Positions 10,658-22,893 are shown, counted from the first letter of the stretch. The stretch: DNA of 64,000 bases from Delphinapterus leucas (GCF_002288925.2 NW_022098036.1:42517148-42581147); one strand, 5' to 3'. The notes: generated from the sequence alone by a model not told the origin. Numbers and translations: made by a program.

Positions 10658-11000
10658 TTTAAAAATTTATTTTATTTTTGGCTGCATTGTGTCTTCATTG
10701 CTGCGCACAGACTTTCTCTAGTTGTGGCGAACGAGGGCTACTCTTCGTTGTGGTGCGTGGGCTTCTCATTGTGGTGGCTTCTCTTGTTGTGGAGCATAGG
10801 CTCTAGGCGCGCGGGCTTCAGTAGTTGTAGCACGCGGGCTCAGTAGTTGTGGCTTGAGGACTCTAGAGTGCAGGCTCAGTAGTTGTGGCACAAGGGCTTA
10901 GTTGCTCTGCGGCACATAGGATCTTCCTGGACCAGGGCTCGAACCTGTGTCCACATGCATTGGCAGGTGGATTCTTAACCACTGTGCCACCAGGAAAGTC
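10658..11000 (-). mobile_element. CHR-family SINE, long form
   Basis: Minus-strand CHR SINE with the long 3' domain made of repeated GTAGTTGTGG-type units (10832-10890). The tail side begins GGCTGCATTGTGTC. A near-perfect duplication (CAAAATTTTAAGGAATTT, 10640-10657, and its copy ending at 11020) flanks it. It is more diverged than the short copies. Confidence 0.9.
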
Positions 11001-11020
11001 CCAAAAATTTTCAGGAATTT

Positions 11021-11639
11021 ATCTTACAGTGTGGTCTTTCCAGATACCAGCAACTAGTAATAATAGAAATATTTTATTCAATCCTCCCACATTTACTAAA
11101 AGGCAAGGGACTGTTTTTAAAATAATAATCACCAAATTACTTGTTAACTTAGATTTCCTGTACTACTTCATTTTTCTATGCAACATATGTATTCAGTGGT
11201 CTTACCAAAGGTATTTCATAACTCATAAAGTAAAAATTTGGTGCAAAATCATATATTCTTTAGGATATTTTTAAATTAGTAATTTATTGTAATTCTTTTT
11301 AAAAAGTCTAAATGAAAAAATATGTCAGCTTTTACCTTATTACATATTATATATGTGTACCACAGTGAGATGAGTTTCTCAAAACTTGTTTGGTGTCTTT
11401 AAGAAAATATTAACAAAGAAATTTAGTTATTTTTCCAACTGTTGTCATTACTGGAAAAGCATTACTATGTACTGGTTTTCCTTTAGTTTATTGGAGTTTT
11501 GTTTATGTTGTTTGTTTTCTTGTAAATATTTATTATGCAATGTTTGATAATTTATATAATAATTTATTATAATACTATCAAAATATACATACAGTAATTC
11601 ATTATCCAACTTAAGATCTGAATATCACTAATACCATTG
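11021..11639. other. AT-rich unique DNA, nothing recognised
   Basis: No repeat family or exon is visible. The left edge of the old L1M that follows is not sharp and may reach into this stretch. Confidence 0.4.
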
Positions 11640-12621
11640 AATCGTTGTGTGTTCCTTTCTTATTTCACACTCTAGAACTTCTGTATTCTGTTCCATCCTC
11701 CCATATTCTAGCCAACTGCTAAATTTTGTTTATCATCCCTTTACTTTTTATTTTAAAAAGATTTCCCACATTTGTAAGTTATTGCTAAAGAATACATTGT
11801 TTAAATATGTATGCACTCTTCTGGAACTTGTTTTCACTCATTACTAAGATTTATCCATATTATTGTTCATAACTGTATCTCTCCTTTAACTGATCTACAA
11901 TATTTCCTTAGCTAAATATACCACAGTTTATTTATCCAACCCAGGCCCATGGAAATTTTGGGTTGTTATTATTAACAAGAAGTTTTTACATATCTGCTGT
12001 TACGTGTCAAGAGATTTCCAGATTATATACCTACAAGTAGAATTTACAGTTACTAAGGTATTCATATGATCAAATTAACAAACCACTTTCCAAAACTGTT
12101 AAACCAATGAAGACATTCAGTGGTAGTTTAGGAGGATTCACATTGTTCCATAGCCTTACCAACACTTGATATTATCAGATTTATTCCATTTTGTCTATTT
12201 AGTAGGTATAATATTATCTGTTTTCCATCTTAATTTACATTTATCTGATTACTAATGAGGTATAGCATCTTTTTGTTTGATTATTTGCCATTACTGTTTC
12301 CTCTAATAAAGTATGGTTACTAAGTTTTTTGTGCTTTTCATTTCTATTAGATTGTCTTTCCTTATTGATTTGTCATTTTTAAGAGATTAGGGTACTAATT
12401 TTATTCTAATTTGTGGCTTGAATGATCACTTTATTTGTGGTGTCTTTTGATAAACAGAAGTTGTCGATTTTTATGTAGTTAAATTTATCAATCTTTTTAT
12501 GATTAGACTTCTTTGGATCTTGTTTAAGAAATTCTATGCCTTATAAAGGTCAAATATGTTTTCCTATATATTATTCCAAAAGTGTTAAATGTGCCATTCA
12601 CTTTATGCTTTTAATTCCCAG
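11640..12621 (-). mobile_element. L1M ORF2 3' part, old
   Basis: Antisense L1M pieces in order: the ATTTATCCATATTATTGTTCATAAC region, CTTACCAACACTTGATATTATCAG, ATTTACATTTATCTGATTACTAATGAGG, and the GTGTCTTTTGATAAACAGAAG region. These correspond to the C-terminal third of ORF2 and the 3'UTR. Many indels break the frame. At 12621/12622 the L1 order jumps past the reverse-transcriptase core, so the core was deleted or these are two copies. Confidence 0.7.
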
Positions 12622-13242
12622 TCATGGTGTATGATCCTTTTAATGTACTGTTGAATTCAGCTTGCTAATATTTTGTTGAGAATTTTTGCATCTATGTTTT
12701 TTATAGATATTGGTCTATAGTTTTCATATAGTGTCCTTATGCTGGCCTCATAAATTCAGTTTGGGAGTGTTCCCTCCTTTTCAGTTTTCAAAAAAATCTT
12801 GAGAAGGACTGACATTATTTATTCTTTAAATGTTTGGTAGAATTCACCAGTGAAACTATCTGGTCCTGGGCTTTTCTTTGTTAGGAGGTTTTCGATTACT
12901 GATTCAGTCTCAATCTCCTTACCTGTTATTGGTTTGTTCATATTTTCTATTTTTTCTTGATTAAGTCTTGGTAAGTTGTATGTTTTTAGAAATTTATCCC
13001 TTTCTTCTAGGTTATCCAATCCAATTTGTTGGCATATAATTGTTCATTGTATTCTCTCATGATCTTTTGTATGTCTATGGAATCAGTTGCAATGTCTCCC
13101 CTCTCATTTCTGATTTTATTTATTTGAGTCTTCTCTCTCTCCCTCTCTCTCTCTTATAGTTAGTGTAGGTAAGGGTTTGTCAATTTTGTGTATCTTCTTG
13201 AAAAATTCGCTCTTAGTTTCACTGATCTTTTGTATTATTTTT

Positions 13243-13643
13243 TATTTTTTTGCGGTACGCGGGCCTCTCACTGTTGTGGCCTTTGCCGTTGCGGAGCACA
13301 GGCTCCGGACGCGCAGGCTCAGCGGCCATGGCTCACGGGCCCAGCCACTCCGCGGCATGTGGGATCTTCCCGGNNNNNNNNNNNNNNNNNNNNNNNNNNN
13401 NNNNNNNNNNNNNNNNNNNNNNNNNNNNNNNNNNNNNNNNNNNNNNNNNNNNNNNNNNNNNNNNNNNNNNNNNTGAGCCTGCGCGTCCGGAGCCTGTGCT
13501 CCGCAACGCGCAGGCTCAGCGGCCATGGCTCACGGGCCCAGCCACTCCGCGGCATGTGGGATCTTCCCGGACCGGGGCACGAACCCGTGTCCCCTCCATC
13601 GGCAGGCGGACTCTCAACCACTGCGCCACCAGGGAAGCCCCCA
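13243..13643 (-). mobile_element. CHR-2-type SINE, short form, split by an assembly gap
   Basis: A perfect 18-bp target duplication (ATCTTTTGTATTATTTTT, 13225-13242 and 13644-13661) shows this is one SINE insertion. The left part runs to 13373, then come 100 Ns, then a 35-base inverted piece (13474-13508), then the rest of the SINE. A 64-bp segment is present on both sides (13310-13373 and 13507-13570). The true element is probably about 200 bp. Confidence 0.9.
13374..13473. other. Assembly gap (100 N)
   Basis: Exactly 100 Ns, a conventional filler length for a gap of unknown size. Its flanks overlap in sequence, so the gap is probably not real; see the findings. Confidence 0.98.
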
Positions 13644-14159
13644 ATCTTTTGTATTATTTTTCTGGTCTCTATTTCATTTATTTCTGTCCTGATCTTTATT
13701 TATTTATTTATTTCTGCTAATTTGGGGCTTAGTTTGTTCTTTTTCTTCTAGTCCCTTGAGGTATAAAATTAGGTTCTTTATTTGAGATCTTTCTTCTTTC
13801 TTAATAAAGGCATTTATTGCTATAAACTTCTTAGAACTGCTTTTGAAACATTCCATAGATTTTAGTATGTTGTGTTTCCATTTTCATTTTTTTCAGTATT
13901 TTAAAAAATTTCTCTTTTGGTTTCTTCTTTGATCCATTGGTTGTGCAGAATTGTGTGGTTTAATTTTCACATGTTCAAAAATTTTCTAGTTTTCCACTTT
14001 TTGATTTTTAGTTTCATACCATTGTGGTTGGAAAGGATACTTAGTATGATTTCAATCTTCTTGAATTTGCTAAGACTTGTTTTGTGGCTTATCATATTAT
14101 CTATCATGAAGAATGTTCCATGAATGCTTGAGAAGAATGTGTATTCTGCTGCTGCTGGC

Positions 14160-15460
14160 TATGATATAAAGGTTAAAGGACAAGATTAATTAATCAAAAT
14201 TTAATATAGCTACTATAATTTTTTAATAAATACACAATATAAAAATAGGTAAATTATGACGTTGAAAACATAAAAGGGACAGAATGAAAGGGTAGAGTTT
14301 TTATATGTAATTAAAGTTGTTATCAGCATAAAATAGACTGTTATATCTAAAAGATGTCTTATGTAAGTCCCATAGAAATCACAAAATAAGAACCTGTAGT
14401 AGATTCACAAAAGATAAAGACAAGGGAATCAGAGCATACCACTACAAAAAGTCACCAATTCACAGGGGAAGGCAGCATGAGAGAAAAAAAGAAACTAGAG
14501 AACTACAAAACAGCCAGAAAACAATTAGTAAGGTGTCATTAGTAAGTCCTTACACAACAATAATTATACTAAATATAAATGGATTGAATTTCAATCAAAA
14601 GGCACAGGTAAGGCTTCCCTGGTGACACACTGGTTAAGAATCTGCCTGCCAGTGCAGGGAACACAGGTTCATGCCCTGGTCTGGAAAGATCCCACATGCT
14701 GTGGAGCAACTAAGCCCGTGCGCCATAACTACTGAGCCTGCGCTCTAGAGCCCACAAGCCACAACTACTGAGCCTGCGTGCTGCAACTACTGAAGCCTGC
14801 ACCCCTAGAGCCTGCGCTCCTACAACAAGAGAAGCTATAGCAATGAGAAGCCCACGCACCGCAGTGAAGAGTAGCCCCCACTTGCCGCAACTAGAGAAAG
14901 CCCGCGTGCAGCAACGAAGACCCAACACAGCCAAAATAAATAAATTAATTAAATAAAGAAATAGAAAAAAACAAAAAAAGAAGACACAGGTAGCTGGGTG
15001 AATGAAAAAAACAAGACCTAACTCTATGAGGACCAGAGATATACTTTAGCTTTAAGTACACATAGTCTCTAAGTGAAGGGATGAAAAAAGATATTCCATG
15101 CAAATCCATGCAAAAGAGAGGAAGGATAGCTATAGTTATATCAGAGAAAATAAACTTTAAGCCAAAAATGTAAATAAGAGACAAATAAGGTCATTAAATA
15201 ATCATAAAGAGATCAACTTATCAAGAAGATAAAAAAATTGTAAATATATATGTACCCAACATTGGAGCACCTAAATATATTAAGCAAATACTAACAGAAC
15301 TGAAAGGAGAAATAGACAACAATACAATTAAAATAGGGGACTTCAGTGCCTTACTTTCAGCAATGGGTAGATCATCTAGACAGAAAAATCAACAAAGAAA
15401 TATTGGAATTGAACTATACTTTAGGCTAAATGGATCTAACAGACATATATAGGACATCAT
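14160..15460 (+). mobile_element. L1M ORF2 5' part (endonuclease), plus orientation, old
   Basis: In the plus direction it holds the ORF1-ORF2 linker and the start of ORF2 (CTACAAAACAGCCAGAAAAC; TAAATGGATTGAATTTC), then endonuclease-coding pieces. These include the region of the ISDKI motif (decayed, near 15125-15160), the APNIGAPKY-like region near 15255, and the GDF-S--MGRSSRQ-like region near 15335-15385. The frame is broken many times. It is interrupted by a long CHR SINE (14611-14980). Its orientation is opposite to the L1 sequence on both sides. Confidence 0.72.
14611..14980 (+). mobile_element. CHR-family SINE, long form
   Basis: Plus-strand CHR SINE starting AGGCTTCCCTGGTGACACAC, with A and B box regions (B box decayed: GGTTCATGCCC), the repeated ACAACTACTGAGCCTG units of the long 3' domain, and an A-rich tail (AAATAAATAAATTAATT). 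A short duplication (CACAGGTA, 14603-14610 and 14985-14992) marks the insertion into old L1M. Confidence 0.9.
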
Positions 15461-15464
15461 AATT

Positions 15465-16570
15465 TCTTCTTGCATCTTAGGATCATTTTTAATCTTCCTG
15501 AAGTACAATCTTTAGAAATTCCCTTAGTGAAATTTTCTTTGTAATAAAAAATCTTTTATTTTTTAAAAATCTGAAAATGTTTATATTTTAGATTCATAAC
15601 AAAAAATCTTGTGATCATGCAGTTCTAGTCTGACAGTTATTGATACTATCAGAATTTTGACAATTATTATTACACTCTCTTTTAGCATCTAGTGTTTCTT
15701 TTTGAGATGACAGTTATTAATCTAATTTTTTTTGGTAGGTAATCTGTCATTTATCTCTTGCTTAAGATCTCTGTGTCTTCAGTTCCACTACAATGTGTGA
15801 ATTTTTTTCTGAATGATCCTTATTGGTAGATTCTGTGCTTTCTGTATATGTCATTACATGTCTCTGATAAGCTATGAAATTTTCTAGCCATTATTCTGTT
15901 TCTAACAAATATAGCCAAAAGTCTTATCATAAACCTAATTACCTTTACAAAGGAGAAGATTGAGACAAAGAGAGAATAAGTAACTTGCTAAAACCCACAT
16001 CATCAAAAAATGTTAGTGATTCAAAACTCTGCATCTGGGCATCTGATCATGTAGTTTGGATCTTCTTATTTTATACTTTGTGTCTTTTAACCTTATTTTT
16101 TCATATTTTCCTTCTCATTGTTCTGCTTTCTTTGTTATTTCTAGAGCTCTGTCTATCAGTTCATGAATTATCTCTTTAGCTATGTCTAATCTGTTATTTA
16201 TTCCATTCAGGTAGGTTTTTATTTATATTTGTTATTTCTGAAAGTTCTGTTTTTAAAATTTCTTTGATAATTTTTGATAGTTTCTCATTTATTCCTCCTC
16301 TTTTATTCTATGTTTTTATTTCTTTAAATATTTCACATATAGGGAATTTTTTTCATATCTGATAATTCTGGATTCTGAATTAGTTGGTTGGTTACTATGT
16401 TTGTCTTCATTTCAGTTGACCCTCATTTATGGATGCTTATTTATTTCTATGATTGCTATTGAATTTTCATTGTAGATTCATATCTTATTGAACCTAATCT
16501 GCAGGGATTCTGAGGACATAAATGGGAGAATTTTTACTCTACAGAAGTTTTGTATTCTGCAAGATCCAGG
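15465..16570 (-). mobile_element. L1M ORF1 / 5' region, old
   Basis: Minus-strand remnants typical of the region 5' of ORF2 in L1M elements, seen here in the plus direction as TTCCTGAAGTACAATCTTTAG, TTTTTAAAAATCTGAAAATG, TCTGACAGTTATTGATAC and later TTTCTGAAAGTTCTGTTTTT and ATATCTGATAATTCTGGATTC. Heavily mutated, no open frame. It may belong to the same element as 11640-14157. Confidence 0.55.
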
Positions 16571-18268
16571 GTCAGTACTGACCTAGGACCACTTAACTCC
16601 CTTCAGTGATTTTATGATTAATGCGAGAGTTTCAAGTTTTGCTCCAATCTTGCCAATGTTTGGAGACATGTTCCTTGGATGATAGTACTGACCGAGGCAT
16701 CTACCTTAGGGTAAGTCTTCCTTAAAATTCCCTGCTCCATTTACCTCTACCACTTACTATCTTCTGCTCCAGTGTCAGCTGGATACTTTTTCTCATTTTA
16801 GACATTTCCCTTATGTTTAGCAAACTCAGCAATTGATTAAAATGTATATTTGTTATACTTTATTTAAGCTGTGGTTACATTTTAGCAGGAGTCTTCGCAG
16901 TAACTAGTTCACCTTCTGACCATTGCTTTTTTTTTTTCTGCTAGTTCTTTACGACTGTGCTATTTAATTTTCAAACTTCAACAGAGATAATATTCCTTAT
17001 AAATTCATTAAGAGTTAAAAGATCTATATGTGAAACACAACAAAATTATACCATATTTAGTTACTTGGATGTTTCACTAATCATTTAAAATTTTTAAAAA
17101 GTTAAGCCAGTGTATTTAAAAAAACTTAGAAAAATAGATATTAATAAGCAGAGACAATTTTCTCCATAATTGTGAAGACGGGCTTTTTTTTTTTTACTTA
17201 ATAACCTGATTTTGAAGGTTCATTTGCATTCCTATAGAGGCATTTGGAATACATACAAACCAACAGTAAATTGTTTCTGACATATTTATTAGTTTCCCTT
17301 TTCATTAATTATATTCTTTATTATTCAGAAGATTCCTTTTGTGGAAGCAGAATAACTTGGGAATAAACACAAAAACTATTTAACTACCAATTCAAAAAAT
17401 GTTATTTCTTTCTCTGACCGTCAAAGAGTTAGTTCTTCAGTTACATCTTTGCACTATTTATTGTTTAGTTATATTTAAAGGCAAGTTAAATGTTCATTAT
17501 TTTTATGTGTAAGACAAATGTGTCAGTATGACAGCCAGAGACAACACTTTTGAAAACAACAGTTGTTTGTAGAAAACATTAAGATGGTAGTTTTTAGCTG
17601 TTGCTACTGTGCTATGCTTTTGAAAGCCAAACAGACAGATGGGCATTCAATATTTTCTTGACTTTTTATATTTGTTGATAATTGTTGTAATTCATTTTGA
17701 ATCTGAAGATTTGTAAAGCAATACTTGGGGATTTAACAAACCAAACTTGGATTAATGAAGCACAAACTGTCCAAATATTTTTCCTATATCAAACTTTGCT
17801 GAGCAGTAATAACTCTTTCTTTGGGTCAAGGGCTGATCCCAAAGCATCTGGGAAACAAATCCTTTGGAGCAATCACCAACAATCTGCACACACTCTAAGG
17901 GCGATAGAGTTCAACATATTAATTCAAAACAAAATTTAAAAACTTTTTTTCTTGAAGCAAAAGTAGTATTATTTAGTCGGTACTTATTAAATACTGAGTG
18001 TCCTAATTCCAGGTTTATAATCATAAAATTATTGAGAAACCCTCTGGAAATGTAAACGTTTCACAGTATTAGATGATTTCCATGCCTATTTCTCCATATG
18101 CTGACTGTATTCTGGTGTTCTCCCTTCTCCAGTAAGAAATCGAGAAATTTTAGTAGTTTTTCCCAAGTCAGGGATAATTGGTGCTCAAAATAGGAACCCA
18201 CCATTGTATTTCCTGCATTCATAATTCATAATCAAGTTTCTTTTGAAAGGAGACTTGCCATGTTAATT
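16571..18268. other. Unique AT-rich DNA, nothing recognised
   Basis: No repeat family, exon or RNA gene visible. The open frame at 17697-17939 has no domain and ordinary AT-rich composition. Confidence 0.5.
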
Positions 18269-18280
18269 AGAAAAATAACA

Positions 18281-18587
18281 GGGACTTCCCTGGTGGTGCA
18301 GTGGTTAAGAATCTGCCTGCCAATGCAGGGGACACTGGTTTGATCCCTGGTCCGGGAAGATCCTACATGCCATGGAGCGACTAAGCTCGTACACTACAAC
18401 TACTGAGCCTGCACTCTAGAGCCCGTGAGCCACAACTACTGAAGCCCGCGTGCCTAGAGCCCGTGCTCTGCAACAAGAGAAGCCACCATAAGAAGCCTAC
18501 GCACCGCAATGAAGAGCAGCCCCCACTCGCCACAACTAGAGAAAGCCCATGCACAGCAACGAAGACCCAATGCAGCCAAAAAGAAAA
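18281..18587 (+). mobile_element. CHR-family SINE, long form
   Basis: Starts GGGACTTCCCTGGTGGTGC with an A-box (TGGTGCAGTGG) and a decayed B-box (GGTTTGATCCC), carries the long ACAACTACTGAGCCTG-type 3' domain, and ends in AAAAAGAAAAAG. A perfect 12-bp duplication AGAAAAATAACA (18269-18280 and 18588-18599) flanks it. Confidence 0.95.
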
Positions 18588-18611
18588 AGAAAAATAACAA
18601 TAATGAAAGAT

Positions 18612-18815
18612 ACCACCTATTGAGAGCTATGTGCCAAACACTGTGCAAAAGGATGCTTGGACTTGATCTCATTTAATCCTCACGACATTGAAAGTAAGAT
18701 TAATTACCTTTATTTTACAAAGCAGAAAATGGAGACATAGAGACAGTAAGTATCTTACCAAAACACACATCATCAGAAATCCAGAAATCCTCAGAAACAA
18801 AGGCCTGCCTTTCCT
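18612..18815 (-). mobile_element. MIR SINE
   Basis: Reverse-oriented MIR pieces: AGCTATGTGCCAAACACTGTG, TTTAATCCTCACGACATTG, TTTTACAAAGCAGAAAATGG and GTAAGTATCTTACC. The neighbouring CHR SINE inserted just beside or into its end. Confidence 0.72.
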
Positions 18816-21800
18816 AGAGCCTATGTGTGAACATGGTTTAACATGTAGTATGTTAGCAAATGTGATATACAGTCCCCATGAAGTATGAAGTATACATGCT
18901 CTCCAACCAGTCAGTTCATGATTAAATTAAATTTTGCATAAACTTCAAGACGCATCTTAAGGAAAGCAGGAGGCTCATTCAGTGACATATACAATAATGT
19001 GAGTGGATTTCAGCTGTTTTCCTAAGCCTTGACGAGAGCTTTGGAAAACGGGATAGATACGATTTGTCAGATGGACAATGAGAGATTCAAGGGGTAAAGA
19101 GAAACCATTCACCCTTGCCAACTTTTTATTTTCTCATTCTTGTCAAGGAATGGCTCTACATTTTGCTCAGACTAGCCTTCTAATCCTTGTCTACAAAGCC
19201 ACGTGTATTCCTTTATCAAAAACTTGACTCCATGCCAGCCTCCCTAAGGAGCCCTACACCGATGATAGGTCAGATAAATGCATGCATTCTCTGATGCTTC
19301 TCTGACAAGGGCATTCCCCAAACACCTTTTGCTTAGAATTTTAAACATTTTCTTCAAAGACAAAAAGAAAATTATATCTGGTTTGTCATCTTGTTTTGTG
19401 TGATTGTAAATTCAGACATTCTTCCAGGTGTTTTGTACTACATGAAGTTCAAGAAATATTTAGTGCATTAAATGGTCAATTTGTCTGGTGGAATAAAAGC
19501 TGGGATAGTTAGAAATGGCTTGTAAAGGGGATAGAGTGTACAGTTCTGTAGTAACAGGTAATTCCCTCATCAATAATTATAGCATGGTATCTTAGCTAGG
19601 GTATGTGGTTGATGGTAGGCCATCATGGAGAGGGATTCATACTTTCATTGAGAGAGCTGCCAAGGGAGGAATGGAGTAAATCTCTATCTATAAAAAAGGC
19701 ATGGAAGAGACCAAGAAGCTTCCCTGGTGGAAAAAATGATGGTAATTTTAAGAGTGGGTGGGAGAGGTCACCATCTCTTTTTTGCAAAACATTTCAGGTA
19801 TCCACCTTTTGCTCTGTGCATTCATAGGGAATCAGAAGAGAATGAAACATATATGAAGGCGCTACAAAGAACGCCATGCATACTGCTTGAGGGTCCCAGA
19901 ATGGTGCAAAGTGGAACTCTTCGTTAGGGTATGCAGGTAGGGATTTGGGGGGAAGGGCTAAATGTCATGAGCATCAGTACTAGAGGACAGTTTGAAAGGT
20001 TGACCATTCAGAGGTAAAGAAAATATTCAAAGATGCAATTGGCCACTACTTCATTTAAGCATTCATTTGATATTACAGAATATAATATAGGATATTATAT
20101 TTATAATGATGTATATAGAATATAATTCTTAGATATTATTGCCTGACAGTTAAACTTCTTAACATAACTTTATGCCATAAAAACAAGCACTTGTGCAGTA
20201 TATAGAGCTGGAAGGGAAAAAGACTCACTGCTTTTTGATTCACAGAATTCTCAAGACTATGGTAAAATAAAGGGGAGATTCATAAGAATACCATTCTGGT
20301 CCCTTTATTGTGGTGATAGGAAGTTACAGACATTGCCTAAATAAATTAGCTTTTTCAGAAATTGCTAGATATTTTCCTTCTAATAGTTTCTTCTGACACA
20401 CAGGCTTTGATCTCAGCGGCTTTGGAATATACCCTGTTGGTCAGAAAGAGGCAGGTTCCATCCATCACTATTACAGAGGGAATGTATTCTCTGCAGAATC
20501 CTTTAAAGGCTACAAGTTCAATTCCTCCTATTGGTGGTAGAGTGGATTGCACGTGTCTGGCAATTGAATGTGACTCCCCACGAAGTTGGAAGGTGCATGT
20601 AGCACGCCCAACAGTCTACACACAAAGAAAGATCAAGTTGGCCTGCCCCTCTCTTTGGAGCTTGGAGCTCACTGATCTCAGTAGAGTGTCACTGTCCCCT
20701 TTATGACAGCCACTCATTTCCCAGGCCTGCTGAGTTTCCAGACTGCCTTCCTATTGTATGTATACACAGACTGATTATAAGTTCACCACTTCCTTCCACC
20801 TTTTTGTACAGGGTATTATCTATGACAGATGAGTGCAATAAAGTGAATCCATTTTTTTTTTCCCCCTCTTGCAGGCAGCACAGTGAGTTCTAACCAACAA
20901 AGGCACATTGAGGTAAATCTTTAGCAGTGTCACCACATTGACTTTCATCATTTTCACCTTTCCTTTCACTGATTTTTATCCCTGGAGTTGTAAAACATAG
21001 TTTCACATTGTGACCGTCCTCTAGTCCTCAGTAGAATTAGTTACACTGACAAGAACATACTCTTTTTCATAGACACTCCATCACAGCTCAGCCTTCCTTG
21101 CTTCTCTCTCTCCACAAATTCTATTTTATAGATAAAAGCTCAGAGTTTCAAAGGATGAAAAATTTTCAAAAAAGTCAAGCTTTCATTTTAAAAACATAAT
21201 GCAGTACTGGGGAACTATTGGGAAAAATGTGATGGAATATTTAATAAGAAGGGAAATGTTTTCTATATATTAGGAAAAAAATCCAAAGCAGTATACATGT
21301 GATTTTAAAAAAATTTTATTTTATAAATATCATACTATACATGTACAGAAAATATATGGTTGTTTGCCTTTTTCTTTTCTTTTCTTTCTTTCCTTTATTT
21401 ATGAATATATTTGGTTTTGTAATAAAATTTTAAAATGTGTAAAGGCAAAAAGGAAAACAAAATAAGAAATAAATACAATAAGGTTCTTTTAGACTGTTTA
21501 GCCTACATAAAAAAAAATTTGAAAAGAAAAGATTGGTTCAAATTTGTTGTTTTATTCAATTGTTTATTGCGAAAAGGAAAGATATTTCAAAGATGAGGAG
21601 GCCTGTAAGAAACCAGCACTGTATTACCATAGCGATTTTCTTAAGTCACAGACAATTTTAAAACAAATGAGGGTGCTTTGTAGGGAAAGCACATTTCAAG
21701 GCATCTCTACGGGAACACTGAGAAAGAATCCACTGGAAAAGGGAGATACAGAACCCAAAAGCTAACTTTTGCCTATTTAACCATTTAAATAATTGCTCTC

Positions 21801-22597
21801 ATTTTCTTTGCAAGTTGTTAATAATTTAAAGGACAATTATTATGTCTGATCTTTGGATTATTGTGCCCTCCTTTCATTTAATCAACCGGTAATGAACCCC
21901 TACTATGTTGCTTTCATTCAAATCTTTTTGTGATGTTCCTTTTCCACTATGCTCAGTGGCTGAGAATCTCTGCAAGAGAACAGGTTAAGGAAAGAGATAG
22001 GATAGGGAGGTAAATGGTAAGGACCAAAGAGGGACCTTTAAAAGCTCCCATTCTGGAAAGCACCTGATTGAAACAAAAGAGAATCATGGTGCGTTATAGA
22101 GACAATTGGGGAGGTGTTTTTTGTTGTTGCTTGCTTTGTTTTTTAAGAGAAAGAAATAGGAAAAAAAAACCAGAAAGACAAATATGTCACATGAGGAAAA
22201 CGTTATTCTTTTAGAGGAAATTTGAAGCCCAGACAGAGCCAAATAGTTAATCAACTTGGAAAGACCAAAAAGTAAAATTTAGGGTGCTTGTAGAACTTGC
22301 TTTAAACAATCAGTTCTCAAACTAGCTTGTGCCTCTGGGAGTCTTGTACTTAAGATCCAATTAATTTGTGCCTGAACTAGTCACTAGTCAAGATTACATC
22401 CTCAATACTAGAACTAGTACGAGGATATTAGCAACCTTGACAGGTAAATAGATAATCTATTCTTGACGTATAGTCTTGTTTATCTAAGATGAGAAGACTA
22501 TTAGACATATTCTGTATACATATTTAAGAATTAAAAAGGAAGTTTGTGAGATAGATATCTATGTAAATAAAGTACAATTATGGTAACTTGAAGTTAG
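18816..22597. other. Unique DNA, no gene recognised
   Basis: No mobile element I can name, apart from a short T/C-rich patch near 21365-21400. The longest open frame (20362-20706, plus strand) has an acceptor-like tract at its start but no recognisable domain; see the findings. The rest shows nothing. Confidence 0.45.
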
Positions 22598-22765
22598 TAG
22601 GGTTGCCAGATTTAGCAAATAAAAAATATAGGACTGCCAGTTAATTTGAATTTCAGATAAAAGCCAAAAAACTTTTCAGTATAAATGTCTTATGCAAAAT
22701 ACTATATATTATTTATCTGAAATTCAGATTTAAATGAGCTTCCTATGTTTTATTTGACAACTCTA
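22598..22765. mobile_element. MER53-like palindromic MITE
   Basis: The two halves are near inverted copies: TAGGGTTGCCAGATTTAGC with CAGTTAATTTGAATTTCAGATAA on the left, and TTATCTGAAATTCAGATTTAA with TTTGACAACTCTA on the right. About 168 bp with TAGGG/CTCTA ends, matching the known palindromic MER53 DNA element. Confidence 0.85.
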
Positions 22766-22822
22766 GAACTTAGGAAAATAATTAGGGAATGATTAGGAGT
22801 TGGGATTTTAGTAATTCTTTTG

Positions 22823-22893
22823 GGAAAGGCAAGGAAGAAAGAAAAGAAGGAAGGAAGGAAGAGAGGGAAGGACAAAGGAAAGGAAAAGGAAAT
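22823..22893. repeat. Purine-rich (GGAA)n-type simple repeat
   Basis: Only A and G over most of this stretch, with a GGAAGGAAGGAA core and GAAA/AGGG variants. It includes ETS-like GGAA steps, but no function is implied. Confidence 0.9.

Larger units (their letters stand above)
12622..14157 (-). mobile_element. L1M ORF2: endonuclease end to start of RT, old
   Basis: On the minus strand the frame pieces give the endonuclease-to-RT linker of L1 ORF2, for example the [13 protein letters not shown] stretch and [18 protein letters not shown] at 12819-13019. Farther 5' (about 13800-14150) the end of the endonuclease domain can be read. The element is broken by frameshifts and by a CHR SINE (13243-13643) that holds an assembly gap. 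It stops abruptly at about 14157, where L1 sequence continues in the opposite direction. Confidence 0.75.

Noticed and set aside
10832..10890. Regular repeats of GTAGTTGTGG as a possible array
   Set aside because: They are internal units of the long CHR SINE 3' domain; there are no spacers as in a CRISPR array, and the genome is mammalian.
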